64,000 nucleotides of DNA from Pseudomonas sp. CC120222-01a. GTDB lineage: Bacteria > Pseudomonadota > Gammaproteobacteria > Pseudomonadales > Pseudomonadaceae. Position numbers and translations under genes: made by a program. A model generated the notes under the pieces. That model ran no database searches, had not been told where the DNA came from, and worked only from the letters and a program-made list of their open reading frames with translations. Each line of letters opens with the position of its first letter. The first letter of the stretch is position 1. Positions 15,813 to 24,323 of the stretch are shown here, piece after piece. The stretch lies in NCBI RefSeq assembly GCF_003097235.1, contig NZ_QEQQ01000026.1, forward strand, positions 1-64,000, given 5' to 3'.

Positions 15813-16729
15813 CCGGCCAGATACTGTCGCAAGCGGCGCCGCATCAGCTCACCTTCCGCACCCAGGCATGCAACCGGGCTGCCCGCAAGGCTGTCCTGGG
15901 CATTCTCGGCCGCCTCGCCGGCCAACAGCAATGGGCATTCCAGACCTGCTGCCAGGCGCCTCAGGCGCTTGTTCAATTCCAGTGTCGGCGAATGGTTGGC
16001 AAACAGAACCAGTGCATCCGGCCGCAGGCGCTCACACACCAGCGGCAATTCTTCCAGCGACTGGCCGGGCATGAGCAGACTCACGCCTATGTCATCGCCC
16101 CCCAGAAGCAAGCCGGTTATCAGCAGTTCCAGCTCGTGGCACAGCCCGGGAAGTGGAGCCAGCAGCACATGGCGGGCGCGCGGCTGACGCGAAAGCTGCA
16201 AACGGGAGAACACCCGGCCACGCAAGAACTGATCGAGGAACAACCACTCGCTGGCCTGGCCGAATGCCCCCTGCCCCGCCGCCAGATCATGCCAGACGGG
16301 CAAGAACACTTCGCCAAATACCTGGTCCAGGGCGATTGCCGCGAACACCTGGTCGAACAGCCGATCCAGGCTCGGCGCATCGAAGCGATTCACAGCCTTG
16401 CGCACCTGGGCCTGCCAGCGCGTTCTGTTGTCAGCTGAAATCACACCCTGGGCGACTGCCTGACCGCGGGCGAGAATACCCCCGACCTTGCTGACCGCAA
16501 CGCCACGTTCAAGCCAACCCAGGATGCTGCGGACCTGTTCGATATCCGCCTGGGAATACAGCCGGTGACCGCTGTCGGTGCGTGTCGGCTGAATCAGCCC
16601 GTAGCGGCGTTCCCATGCACGCAGGGTCACGGCGTTGACGCCAGTCAGGCGGGAAACCTCACGGATGGGGAACAGGTCCTGGTGCTGCAGGCCTGTCTCG
16701 ATCTCCGAGCTACGTCCCTGTTTGTTCAT
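15797..16729 (-). CDS. MerR-family regulator of LitR/CarH type, cobalamin-site degenerate
   Basis: A 310-residue regulator with a MerR winged helix at residues 18-85 (FPIREVSRLTGVNAVTLRAW, ERRYGLIQPTRTDSGHRLYS) and a C-terminal helix-bundle plus Rossmann-like domain homologous to B12-binding photoreceptors CarH/LitR. The conserved EH pair of the helix bundle is EW here (FGQASEWLFLDQFLRG), so adenosylcobalamin binding is unlikely. This matches class II LitR proteins of P. putida (PplR), which work with LOV proteins instead of B12. ATG 16729 (MNKQGRSSEIETG) was chosen; an open extension to 16948 would run through the promoter. It sits next to the LOV gene and is divergent from the ABM/folM group. 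Confidence 0.85.
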   Translation of the reverse strand: MNKQGRSSEIETGLQHQDLFPIREVSRLTGVNAVTLRAWERRYGLIQPTRTDSGHRLYSQADIEQVRSILGWLERGVAVSKVGGILARGQAVAQGVISADNRTRWQAQVRKAVNRFDAPSLDRLFDQVFAAIALDQVFGEVFLPVWHDLAAGQGAFGQASEWLFLDQFLRGRVFSRLQLSRQPRARHVLLAPLPGLCHELELLITGLLLGGDDIGVSLLMPGQSLEELPLVCERLRPDALVLFANHSPTLELNKRLRRLAAGLECPLLLAGEAAENAQDSLAGSPVACLGAEGELMRRRLRQYLAGQLDT

Positions 16730-16810
16730 CTGCACTGAGTAACCTGTGTGCGGAAGTTGAACGGGCATTCTACTACGACAGCTTAGGCCGCAAGCCAGCA
16801 ACCGTTTGCG

Positions 16811-16820
16811 AACAATTGTT
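16811..16820. promoter_or_regulatory. Palindrome in the MerR/ABM divergent promoter region
   Basis: AACAATTGTT is a perfect 10-bp palindrome midway between the divergent starts at 16729 and 16929. Placement suits an autoregulatory operator, but it does not match the TGTACA-type LitR site, so the assignment is speculative. Confidence 0.25.
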
Positions 16821-16928
16821 AACACAGCATGCGCCCGATTCTTGCATGCAAGTTGCCGTTGCCCACCACCCCGGGCCACGCAGCCAAGGGGCCGGCTACC
16901 CGCCAGCCCCGTCGCCAGGAGATACACG

Positions 16929-17489
16929 ATGTCTACCCCACCCGTCACCTTGATGGTGTCGCGCCGCGCCGCCCATGGCCGCTACCAGGACCTGCTGGCC
17001 TGGCTGCACGAAGGCGAGCAACTGGCCACCGACTTCCCCGGTTACCTCGGCTCGGGCATCCTTGCGCCGCCCCGCGACAATGACGAATTCCAGATCATTT
17101 TCCGCTTCAGCGACGAACCTACCCTGCACGCCTGGGAGCATTCCGCCTCGCGCCGGGCCTGGCTGGCTCGCGGTAACGGCCTGTTCGAACGCCCCAAAGA
17201 GAGGCGCGTCAGCGGCATTGACGACTGGTTTGGCACCAATATGGTGCAAAAGCCGCCACGCTGGAAACAGGCCGTGGCCATCTGGCTAGCCTTCTTCCCG
17301 GTCTCACTGCTGTTCAACGTGTTGTTCGGGCATTGGCTGGCGACGCTCGAGCTGGTGCCCCGGGTCTTGCTCAGCACGCTGGCCCTGACACCGGTCATGG
17401 TCTACCTCTTCATTCCGCTGTCCACCCGCCTGCTGGCCAACTGGCTGCATGCCACGCCAGCCGCCAGCCCGGCGCTGCGCAGCCGCTGA
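16929..17489 (+). CDS. Antibiotic biosynthesis monooxygenase-domain membrane protein
   Basis: A 186-residue protein with an N-terminal ABM ferredoxin-like domain (about residues 5-95; HGRYQDLLAWLHEGEQLATD, GYLGSGILAPP, FQIIFRFSDEPTLHAWEHS) followed by two membrane helices (about 113-135 and 143-166). Such ABM-TM proteins are of unknown function and often accompany light- or redox-responsive genes. ATG 16929 follows CAGGAGATACACG. It is divergent from the LitR-type gene and 76 bp upstream of folM, so it may lead that operon. Confidence 0.75.
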   Translation: MSTPPVTLMVSRRAAHGRYQDLLAWLHEGEQLATDFPGYLGSGILAPPRDNDEFQIIFRFSDEPTLHAWEHSASRRAWLARGNGLFERPKERRVSGIDDWFGTNMVQKPPRWKQAVAIWLAFFPVSLLFNVLFGHWLATLELVPRVLLSTLALTPVMVYLFIPLSTRLLANWLHATPAASPALRSR

Positions 17490-17565
17490 GGCGGGGTCAT
17501 ACAAGCGGCAACAGTTCGGGTATGCTGGGCGGCAACGACAGGACAGACAAGTTGACCGCCCGCAC

Positions 17566-18258
17566 ATGAACAGCCCTATTCTCGTCACCGGCGCCAGCCA
17601 GCGCGTCGGGCTGGCCCTGGCCCTCGAACTGGCTCAGGCCGGCCATACGGTGGTCAGTGCCAGCCGCAGCCTGCAACCGCAGTCCGCGCACCCGAACATC
17701 GTGCAGTTCCAGGCCGACCTCTGCATCAGAGCCGACCGTGAAGCGTTGATCGACCACCTGCAGCGCAACTACGACGGCTTGCGGGCAATCATTCACAACG
17801 CCTCGCTGTGGCTCGACGACGACCTCGACAACCTCGAGACCATGTTCCGCCTGCACGTCGAAGCGCCGTACCACCTGAACCTGGCGCTCGGCGAGATGCT
17901 GAACAAGGTCGACAAGGCCGACATCATCCACATCTGCGACGAAACCTCCTCGCGTGGCAGCAAAGGCCACATCGGCTACGCCGCGACCAAGGCCGCGCTG
18001 CAGAACATGGTGCTGTCGTTTGCCGAAAAATACGCGCCCAAGGTGCACGTCAACGGTATTTTGCCGGGCCTGCTGATCCTCAAGGAAGGCGGTGACGAGG
18101 CCTACCGCCAGCAGACCCTGAAAAAGGCCCTGCTGGAATTCGAACCCGGCGCCGGGCCACTGATCGAGACAGTGAAATACCTGCTCGCCAGCCAGTACAG
18201 CACCGGCAGCCAGGTGGTCATCAACGGTGGCCGCCACCTGAAGAACCGCATGATCTGA
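17566..18258 (+). CDS. folM: Dihydromonapterin reductase
   Basis: A 230-residue short-chain dehydrogenase with N-terminal TGASQRVGLALALELAQAG and a catalytic GYAATKAALQNMV segment (Y-x-x-x-K), preceded by DETSSRGSKGHIG. The TGASQRVG loop is characteristic of FolM, which reduces dihydromonapterin to tetrahydromonapterin, the cofactor of phenylalanine hydroxylase in Pseudomonas. This links functionally to tyrosine/homogentisate breakdown elsewhere in the window. ATG 17566 (MNSPILVTGAS) fits; it is followed by DUF1244 and HopJ genes with 9-nt and overlapping spacings, so the three form an operon. Confidence 0.9.
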   Translation: MNSPILVTGASQRVGLALALELAQAGHTVVSASRSLQPQSAHPNIVQFQADLCIRADREALIDHLQRNYDGLRAIIHNASLWLDDDLDNLETMFRLHVEAPYHLNLALGEMLNKVDKADIIHICDETSSRGSKGHIGYAATKAALQNMVLSFAEKYAPKVHVNGILPGLLILKEGGDEAYRQQTLKKALLEFEPGAGPLIETVKYLLASQYSTGSQVVINGGRHLKNRMI

Positions 18259-18267
18259 GAGACTGCC

Positions 18268-18564
18268 ATGACTGAGCAACAACAGCTCGAACTCGAAGCC
18301 GCCGCGTTCCGGCGCCTGGTCGAACACCTGCAGAAACGCACCGACGTGCAGAACATCGACCTGATGAACCTCTCCGGCTTCTGCCGCAACTGCCTGTCCA
18401 AGTGGTACAAGGCCGCCGCCGACGAGCGCCAGGTCGACATCAGCCTGGATGACGCCCGTGAAGCGGTGTACGGCATGCCCTACGCCGAGTGGAAAGCCCA
18501 ATACCAGAAAGAAGCCAGCGCCGAGCAGCAAGCGGCGTTTGAACAAGGAAAACCTCGTGACTGA
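18268..18564 (+). CDS. DUF1244 family protein
   Basis: A 98-residue acidic helical protein with the family core FRRLVEHLQKRTDVQNIDLM, NLSGFCRNCLSKWYKAAAD and VYGMPYAEWKAQYQ. The CRNC pair of cysteines is a conserved feature, possibly metal-binding. Function unknown. It lies 9 nt after folM, and its last codons overlap the GTG start of the HopJ-like gene by 8 nt, so it belongs to the folM operon. Confidence 0.88.
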   Translation: MTEQQQLELEAAAFRRLVEHLQKRTDVQNIDLMNLSGFCRNCLSKWYKAAADERQVDISLDDAREAVYGMPYAEWKAQYQKEASAEQQAAFEQGKPRD

Positions 18565-18898
18565 TCTGAACACCCTGCGCACCAGCCTGGCCAGCGGCCA
18601 ACACGTCTTTGCCGATACCCTGGCGTTCATCGCCGGCAACTACAGCTACCAGCCCCAGGCCTTCAACAACGGTGGCGTGGAAAATGCCGCCGGGCAGAAC
18701 GAAGGCTCGTGCAAGACCCTCGGCCTGGCCCTGCTGGAAGGCCTGAGCGACCAGGAAGCGCTGCTGGCCTTCGGCGAGCACTACCGTGATGTGCTTGCCA
18801 CGCCGGAAGGCAGTGACCATGGCAATATCCGTGCGCTGATCAAGCATGGGCTGGCCGGCGTGAAGTTCGCCGAGCTGCCTCTCTCGCGCAACGCTTGA
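18557..18898 (+). CDS. HopJ-like protein
   Basis: A 113-residue protein resembling HopJ, first described as a candidate type III effector in Pseudomonas syringae but widespread in non-pathogens (LRTSLASGQHVFADTLAFIA, NYSYQPQAFNNGGVEN, NEGSCKTLGLALLEGLSDQE). Despite the name there is no secretion apparatus here and a metabolic or housekeeping role with FolM is more plausible. The start is GTG 18557, inside the DUF1244 coding end, preceded by AAGGAAAACCTC. Any longer reading upstream runs through DUF1244 in another frame. Confidence 0.85.
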   Translation: MTDLNTLRTSLASGQHVFADTLAFIAGNYSYQPQAFNNGGVENAAGQNEGSCKTLGLALLEGLSDQEALLAFGEHYRDVLATPEGSDHGNIRALIKHGLAGVKFAELPLSRNA

Positions 18899-18943
18899 GA
18901 ATGCCGGGGCCGCTGTGCGGCCCTATCGCCGGTGCAGGCAGCG

Positions 18944-19852
18944 TCAGCTCATGATCCTTCCGGGCTCCCCGCCTTCCAATCCCCCCTGCTGCAACCACCG
19001 CAACGCAATCGGCCACAGGCTCTCGCGAAACCGGTCATGGAAGAACGCGAAGTGGCCAATCTCATCGACCGAGATATCCACAGGCGCAATCCGCAAATGC
19101 CGCCGCTGCGACGCAGGCAGATATCCCAGCAAACGCTCGGTCGCAGCCACCGTGCCAAACGGATCGTCGGTCAGGCTGATGGCCAAGGTCGCAGCCTGCA
19201 CCTGGGCGAACGGTAGTACCGTCAGGCCGCGCCCGCTCGGGCGCTGTTCATAGCGCGGTGTGCGAGTGGTCCAGTCATGCACCACGCCGGCAGGCGTATC
19301 CTCAAGCCAGCCAAGGCGCTTGCCGGGGAAGTAACCAAAGGCACGGGTCAGCAACGGCATCACCACATGCCATTTGCCGAACAGCCGCCAGCGCTGGTCG
19401 GCGGCATAGTCGCGCCAGTAGGCGAACTGCGCACCGACCATCACCACCCGCCGCACCTGCCCGGCCGACGGCGCCAGGCCCACGGCGCAACCTCCGAAAC
19501 TGTGGCCCACCACGTCCACTGGCTGACCGGGAAAATGCGCGGCGGCGTGGGCCAGCATGGCCTCGAAATCCAGCCGGCCCCAATCGCTCCACGACGCCTG
19601 GAAGCCGCGCAGCGTGTGCGGCCGTGATTCGCCGATCCCGCGATAGTCGTAGGTAAGCACATCGCAGCCTTGGGCGAACAGGTAGTCGGCAAAACGCGAG
19701 TAGTAGCGGCAGCGTACCGAAGTGGCCGCGTTGATGATCACCAGCGGGCGTGTGGTGTCGGGGTCGGCGTGGCGCCAGCAGAAGCCGCCGAGGCTATAGC
19801 CGTCGACCGTGGCCTGGCGAAAGGCGGTGGCGGGTTGGGTGAGGCTGCTCAT
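18944..19852 (-). CDS. Alpha/beta hydrolase (COG4757 type)
   Basis: A 302-residue alpha/beta hydrolase with nucleophile S118 in GHSFGG and a family-typical DVLTYDYRGIGESRP at residues 64-78; the catalytic histidine is likely in DEIGHFAFFHDRFRE near the C terminus. Members of this group are predicted serine esterases of unknown substrate. ATG 19852 (MSSLTQPATAFRQ) follows GGAAGTGCGCC. It is downstream of fabV's terminator on the same strand, so probably independently transcribed. Confidence 0.8.
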   Translation of the reverse strand: MSSLTQPATAFRQATVDGYSLGGFCWRHADPDTTRPLVIINAATSVRCRYYSRFADYLFAQGCDVLTYDYRGIGESRPHTLRGFQASWSDWGRLDFEAMLAHAAAHFPGQPVDVVGHSFGGCAVGLAPSAGQVRRVVMVGAQFAYWRDYAADQRWRLFGKWHVVMPLLTRAFGYFPGKRLGWLEDTPAGVVHDWTTRTPRYEQRPSGRGLTVLPFAQVQAATLAISLTDDPFGTVAATERLLGYLPASQRRHLRIAPVDISVDEIGHFAFFHDRFRESLWPIALRWLQQGGLEGGEPGRIMS

Positions 19853-19892
19853 GGCGCACTTCCTGTTGTTGTGCGCCAAAACTAGCAAAAAA

Positions 19893-19921
19893 AATGGGGG
19901 CCTGTATCGGCCCCCATCTTT
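19893..19921 (-). terminator. Rho-independent terminator of fabV
   Basis: Read on the minus strand: ATGGGGGCC-GATACA-GGCCCCCAT followed by a run of eight T residues, immediately after the fabV stop. Confidence 0.93.
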
Positions 19922-19930
19922 TACATCGAC

Positions 19931-21142
19931 TTACAGCTCGATGCAGTCGAACTTCACATCGGTCGCTACGTCTTCGTCGTAGTTGACGTCAGCGCGCTCG
20001 AAGCCGAACAGGTTGAGGAACTGCTTCTTATAACCGGCGTAGTCGGTCAGCTCGAACAGGTTCTCGGTGGTCACTTGTGGCCACATGGCCTTGCACGCGT
20101 CCTGTACGTCGTCGCGCAGCTCCCAGTCGTCCAGGCGCAGGCGGGCTTTCTCGTCCACTTCGGCCGGAGCGCCATCGGCGCGGTACATGCGATCGCGGAA
20201 CATGCGGTCCAGCTGGTCCTGGGTGCCTTCGTGCACACCCTTTTCCTGCATGATCTTGAAGACCATCGACAGGTACAGCGGCATCACCGGGATGGCCGAG
20301 CTGGCCTGGGTGACCACCGACTTCAGCACCGCCACGTTGGCGCCGCCTTTCACTTCGCCGGCCAGTTTCTTGTCCAGGCGCAGTGCGGTTTCGTCCAGGT
20401 CCTGCTTGGCCTGGCCCAGGGCGCCGTGCCAGTAGATCGGCCAGGTGATCTCGGTGCCGATGTAGCTGAAGGCCACGGTGCGTGCGCCTTCGGCCAGCAC
20501 GTTGGCGCCTGCCAGGGCGTCGATCCACAGCTGCCAGTCCTGGCCACCCATGACGGTGACGGTGTCGGCGATTTCCTGCTCGGTGGCCGGCTCGATGCTG
20601 GCCTCGATGATGGTGTCTTTGTTGGTGTCAATGGCAGTCGACTTGTACGGCTGGCCGATCGGCTTCAGTGCGGAACGGATCAGTTCACCGGTCTGCGGCA
20701 GCTTGCGCACAGGCGAAGCCAGCGAGTAGATGACCAGGTCGACCTTGCCGCCCATTTCGTTCTTGATCAGCTCGATGACCTTGGCGCGGGCTTCGTCGGA
20801 GAAGGCGTCACCATTGATCGACTTGCTGTACAGGCCTTCGGCCTTGGCGAACTTGTCGAAGGCGGCAGCGTTGTACCAGCCGGCGGTACCGGCCTTGGTC
20901 TCGGTACCTGGCTTTTCGAAGAACACGCCCAGGGTGTCGGCCTTGAAGCCGAAAGCCGCGGTGATGCGGGCTGCCAGGCCGTAGCCGCTGGAAGCGCCGA
21001 TGACCAGGACCTTCTTCGGGCCATCCTCGCGCACGCCCAGCTTGCGGGTGGCTTCGATCTGGTCACGGACGTTGAGCTCGCAGCCCTTCGGGTGAGTCGT
21101 GGTGCAGATGAAACCGCGAACCTTAGGATGAATGATGGCCAA
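19931..21142 (-). CDS. fabV: Enoyl-ACP/trans-2-enoyl-CoA reductase FabV
   Basis: A 403-residue single-domain NADH-dependent enoyl reductase. The cofactor loop GASSGYGLAAR is at residues 49-59 and the FabV catalytic Y-x8-K motif reads YWHGALGQAK (Y235, K244). FabV performs the last reduction in fatty-acid elongation and, unlike FabI, is insensitive to triclosan. The start codon is TTG 21142 (MAIIHPKVRGF), supported by GAGGT 7 nt upstream and by alignment of the HPKVRGF segment with the family N terminus. It is monocistronic with its own terminator. Confidence 0.95.
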   Translation of the reverse strand: MAIIHPKVRGFICTTTHPKGCELNVRDQIEATRKLGVREDGPKKVLVIGASSGYGLAARITAAFGFKADTLGVFFEKPGTETKAGTAGWYNAAAFDKFAKAEGLYSKSINGDAFSDEARAKVIELIKNEMGGKVDLVIYSLASPVRKLPQTGELIRSALKPIGQPYKSTAIDTNKDTIIEASIEPATEQEIADTVTVMGGQDWQLWIDALAGANVLAEGARTVAFSYIGTEITWPIYWHGALGQAKQDLDETALRLDKKLAGEVKGGANVAVLKSVVTQASSAIPVMPLYLSMVFKIMQEKGVHEGTQDQLDRMFRDRMYRADGAPAEVDEKARLRLDDWELRDDVQDACKAMWPQVTTENLFELTDYAGYKKQFLNLFGFERADVNYDEDVATDVKFDCIEL

Positions 21143-21275
21143 TGTCTGTACCTCGTCAGGTTTATGCCGGGGAACCGCCGCAGGGGCGATTCCGATTGAT
21201 CAGAGGGTGAGACTACCCCCGCAGGTTATCCGACACATATTACGGGGTGATCCGGGTGATGCAAAACCGGGGTTT

Positions 21276-21388
21276 GCCTGTTCCGGCCTCTTCGCGGGCA
21301 AGCCCGCTCCCACAGGTACAGTGGAACATTCAGGATTTGCGCGGTCTCTGTGGGAGCGGGCTTGCCCGCGAAGAGGCCGGAACAGGCG
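21276..21388. repeat. BIME: inverted REP pair
   Basis: Two REP units in opposite orientation (about 21279-21315 and 21349-21386), each built of CGGCCTCTTCGCGGGCAAGC plus CCGCTCCCACAG, separated by 34 bp. Located between fabV's promoter and the LysR gene end. Confidence 0.95.
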
Positions 21389-21391
21389 GCA

Positions 21392-22252
21392 TCAATCTAC
21401 CGCCAGAGCCCCTTTCAACCACCCGAGGAACTGCCGGGCCAGCGGATCATCCTGGCTGTCCCGGTGCACCAGGCAGGCCCAGGCCGGCCCCCGCACCCGC
21501 TGCGCAGACAGCGCCTGCAGGCGCCCCTCGCCCACCGCCCGCTGCGCCAGCAACTGGCTGACCAGGGCAACGCCCAGCCCTTCGCTCGCGGCATCCAGCA
21601 GCAGCCCGGGGTCGGAAAAATTCAGCCCCTTGCCCTGCTGCCCCACATCCTCGCCACCTTCCAGTTGCCAATGGCTCCAGTCCATTTCGCGCTCGCCATG
21701 CAGGGTGGTGCGCTGCTGCGCAGGCGTTTGCAGCAACGAAGGGTGGCAAGCGGGATACAGCTGGTCGTGATGCAGCACGGTAAAGCTGCACTCAGCCTGG
21801 GCACTGAGGTCGTCGCGGATGGCCAGGTCGATGGTTTCGCTGGCCATGTCCGGCACATCGAAGCTGGTAAACAACCACAGGTCGACCTGCGGGCAGCGCT
21901 GATGGAAGTCGGCCAGGCGCGGCAGCAACCAGTGCCGGGCGAAGGCCGGGCTGGTATTGACCACCAGTTGATTCGGCTTGCGATATTGCTCCAGACGGCG
22001 AATGCCCACGGCCAGGTGCTGCAGCATGGACTGAGTGGTGCTGAGCAGGTCATGCCCGGCATCGGTCAGGCTGACGCTGCGGCCACTGCGGTAGAACAGA
22101 GGCTGTTCCAGGTAATTTTCCAGGCTGCGGATCTGCTGACTGATCGCCGACTGTGTGAGATTCAGGGCCTCGGCAGCCTTGTGGAAGCTGCCAAGCCGTG
22201 CGGCGGCTTCGAAGCCCCTGAGGGCATTGAGCGGTGGCCAGTGTTTGAGCAT
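21392..22252 (-). CDS. LysR-family regulator (GcvA type)
   Basis: A 286-residue LysR protein with helix-turn-helix at residues 8-60 (LNALRGFEAAARLGSFHKAA, LNLTQSAISQQIRSLENYL) and GcvA-like features in the effector domain (NTSPAFARHWLLPRLADFHQ). It is divergent from the agmatine deiminase operon with 135 bp between starts and is the obvious candidate regulator of that operon. ATG 22252. Effector unknown; agmatine or a polyamine would be the natural guess. Confidence 0.85.
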   Translation of the reverse strand: MLKHWPPLNALRGFEAAARLGSFHKAAEALNLTQSAISQQIRSLENYLEQPLFYRSGRSVSLTDAGHDLLSTTQSMLQHLAVGIRRLEQYRKPNQLVVNTSPAFARHWLLPRLADFHQRCPQVDLWLFTSFDVPDMASETIDLAIRDDLSAQAECSFTVLHHDQLYPACHPSLLQTPAQQRTTLHGEREMDWSHWQLEGGEDVGQQGKGLNFSDPGLLLDAASEGLGVALVSQLLAQRAVGEGRLQALSAQRVRGPAWACLVHRDSQDDPLARQFLGWLKGALAVD

Positions 22253-22387
22253 GATCGATAAGCCCTGCTAATCAGATATCGGCTAAATCTATCGTTTGTC
22301 GCCACCACTTCATAGCCATAGCATGGACACCAACACCCGCGACGGCGGGCTTCGTTGATAAAAATCCTTAATTGATCGGAGTTCACT

Positions 22388-23428
22388 ATGCACCTGTCCC
22401 TCGACAGCGGCTGGCGTATGCCTGCCGAATGGGCCCGCCACGCGGCAACCTGGATGGTCTGGCCACACAATCAGGCGCTGTGGGAAAGCAGTTGGCGCGT
22501 CAGCCTGGCCGATGTGCAGCGCGACTATGCCCGTGTAGCGGCAGCCATTGCCCGCTTCGAGCCGGTGAAGATGGTCGTCGACCCTTCAGCCCTGCAAAGC
22601 GCCCGCGCCCTGTGCGGCGCCAACATCGAACTGATCGAACTGGCCGTGGACGACAGCTGGTGCCGTGACAGCGGCCCGAGTTTCGTCTGCCACCCGCAGC
22701 ATGGCCTGGCCGGGCTGAGCTGGCGCTTCAATGCCTGGGGCGGCAAATCGCAACACGGCCACGACCGCAGCCTCGGCCGCCGTATCCTCGACCAGCTGGG
22801 CCTGGACGGTTTCAGCACCTTCCTGTGCAACGAAGGCGGCGCGATTCATGTCGACGGTGAAGGTACGCTGATCACCACCGAATCGGTGCTGCTCAATCCC
22901 AACCGCAACCCCGGTATCGACAAAGCTGAGTTCGAAGCCTGCTTCGCCCGCTACCTGGGCATCAGCAAGACCATCTGGCTGCCTGGCGACCCGCAGTATG
23001 TCACCGGCGACATGACCGATGGCCATGTCGATGGCGTGTGTGCCTTCGCCCGCCCAGGCGTGCTGCTGGTCGATGCCACCCACGATCACGGCTCGGTCTA
23101 CGCCGAAGTGGTCCGCGAAAACCGTCGCGCCCTGGAACTCGCCACTGATGCTCGAGGCCGCCATTTCGAACTGCTCGACCTCTATGAAGCCAGCGCCGCA
23201 GTCGACCAGGACGCCGAAGTGTTCTGCGCGTCCTACACCAACTTCTACATCGCCAACGGCGCGATCATCATGCCGGCCTACGGCATCGCCGCCGACCAGG
23301 ACGCCGCCGAGCAACTCGCCCACGCCTTCCCTGGCCGCGAAATCGTGCCGGTGCGCATCGATGCCATCGCCCACGGCGGCGGCGGCATCCATTGCATCAC
23401 CCAGCAGCAGCCGGAGGTGCAGCCATGA
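22388..23428 (+). CDS. aguA: Agmatine deiminase family protein, cytoplasmic
   Basis: A 346-residue porphyromonas-type peptidyl-arginine/agmatine deiminase. Visible family motifs are CRDSGPSFV, CNEGGAIHVDGEG, MTDGHVDG (acid and histidine) and C-terminal GGGGIHC with the nucleophilic cysteine. It has no signal peptide. The expected reaction is agmatine to N-carbamoylputrescine and ammonia. Stop codon overlaps the start of the amidase gene (ATGA), so translation is coupled. It is somewhat shorter than the 365-370 residue AguA I know, so a related guanidino substrate is possible. Confidence 0.85.
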   Translation: MHLSLDSGWRMPAEWARHAATWMVWPHNQALWESSWRVSLADVQRDYARVAAAIARFEPVKMVVDPSALQSARALCGANIELIELAVDDSWCRDSGPSFVCHPQHGLAGLSWRFNAWGGKSQHGHDRSLGRRILDQLGLDGFSTFLCNEGGAIHVDGEGTLITTESVLLNPNRNPGIDKAEFEACFARYLGISKTIWLPGDPQYVTGDMTDGHVDGVCAFARPGVLLVDATHDHGSVYAEVVRENRRALELATDARGRHFELLDLYEASAAVDQDAEVFCASYTNFYIANGAIIMPAYGIAADQDAAEQLAHAFPGREIVPVRIDAIAHGGGGIHCITQQQPEVQP

Positions 23429-24321
23429 GCCTGCTGCGCATCGCCACTACCCAGATGCCTTGCAGCTGGAACCTGCCCGATAACCTGGACCGCGCCGAGC
23501 AACTGGTACGCCAGGCTGCCGCCGATGGCGCGCAGGTGATCCTGCTGCAAGAGCTGTTCGCCACGCCCTACTTCTGCATCGAGCAGGACCACAAGCACCA
23601 GGCGCTGGCCGAGCCCTACCCGAGCAGCCCGATCCTGCAACGCTTCGCGGCCCTGGCCGGCGAGCTGGGCGTGGTGCTGCCGTTGAGCTGGTACGAGCGC
23701 GCTGGCAATGCGTTCTTCAACTCGCTGACCGTGGCCGATGCCGACGGCCAGCTGCTGGGCGTCTACCGCAAGACCCACATCCCCAACGCCATCGGCTACC
23801 AGGAGAAGGAGTACTTCAGCCCCGGCGATACTGGTTTCAAGGTCTGGGACACCGCCTTTGGCCGCCTCGGCATCGGCATCTGCTGGGACCAGTGGTTCCC
23901 GGAAACGGCCCGCTGCCTGGCCCTGATGGGCGCCGAGGTGCTGCTGTTCCCCACCGCCATCGGCTCCGAGCCTGGCTGTGCCGAGCTGGACTCGCGCGAC
24001 CATTGGCAGGTCGCCATGCGCGGTCATGCCGCCGCCAACTTGGTGCCCGTGGTGGCCGCCAACCGCGTCGGTGTGGAAGTGGCCGATAGCGATGAATCAC
24101 TGAGCATGCGTTTCTACGGCTCGTCGTTCATCTGCGACCACAAGGGCGCGATGCTCGCCGAAGCCGACCGCAACAGCAGCGGCGTCTGGCTGCACGACCT
24201 GGACCTGGCACGCATGCGCGATGACCGCCTGAGCTGGGGCATCTACCGCGACCGCCGCCCGGAAATGTACGCGCCGCTGCTGACCCTGGACGGCAAGCAC
24301 CCACACAACCCGAGGGCCTGA
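23425..24321 (+). CDS. aguB: N-carbamoylputrescine amidase
   Basis: A 298-residue nitrilase-superfamily amidase with the catalytic glutamate in LLQELFATPYFC, lysine in YRKTHIPN and cysteine in GIGICWDQWFPE. It should hydrolyse N-carbamoylputrescine to putrescine, CO2 and ammonia, completing agmatine use. It overlaps the upstream deiminase by 4 nt and is followed by a polyamine-binding protein gene 2 nt later. ATG 23425 (MSLLRIATTQMPC) is preceded by GGAGGTGCAGCC. Confidence 0.93.
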   Translation: MSLLRIATTQMPCSWNLPDNLDRAEQLVRQAAADGAQVILLQELFATPYFCIEQDHKHQALAEPYPSSPILQRFAALAGELGVVLPLSWYERAGNAFFNSLTVADADGQLLGVYRKTHIPNAIGYQEKEYFSPGDTGFKVWDTAFGRLGIGICWDQWFPETARCLALMGAEVLLFPTAIGSEPGCAELDSRDHWQVAMRGHAAANLVPVVAANRVGVEVADSDESLSMRFYGSSFICDHKGAMLAEADRNSSGVWLHDLDLARMRDDRLSWGIYRDRRPEMYAPLLTLDGKHPHNPRA

Positions 24322-24323
24322 GC

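Noticed and set aside
16730..16928. LitR-type TGTACA operator
   Set aside because: The region lacks paired TGTACA-like half-sites; only AACAATTGTT was found.
21276..21388. CRISPR-like repeats
   Set aside because: The repeated units are inverted pairs with hairpin symmetry and single short spacers, typical REP/BIME.
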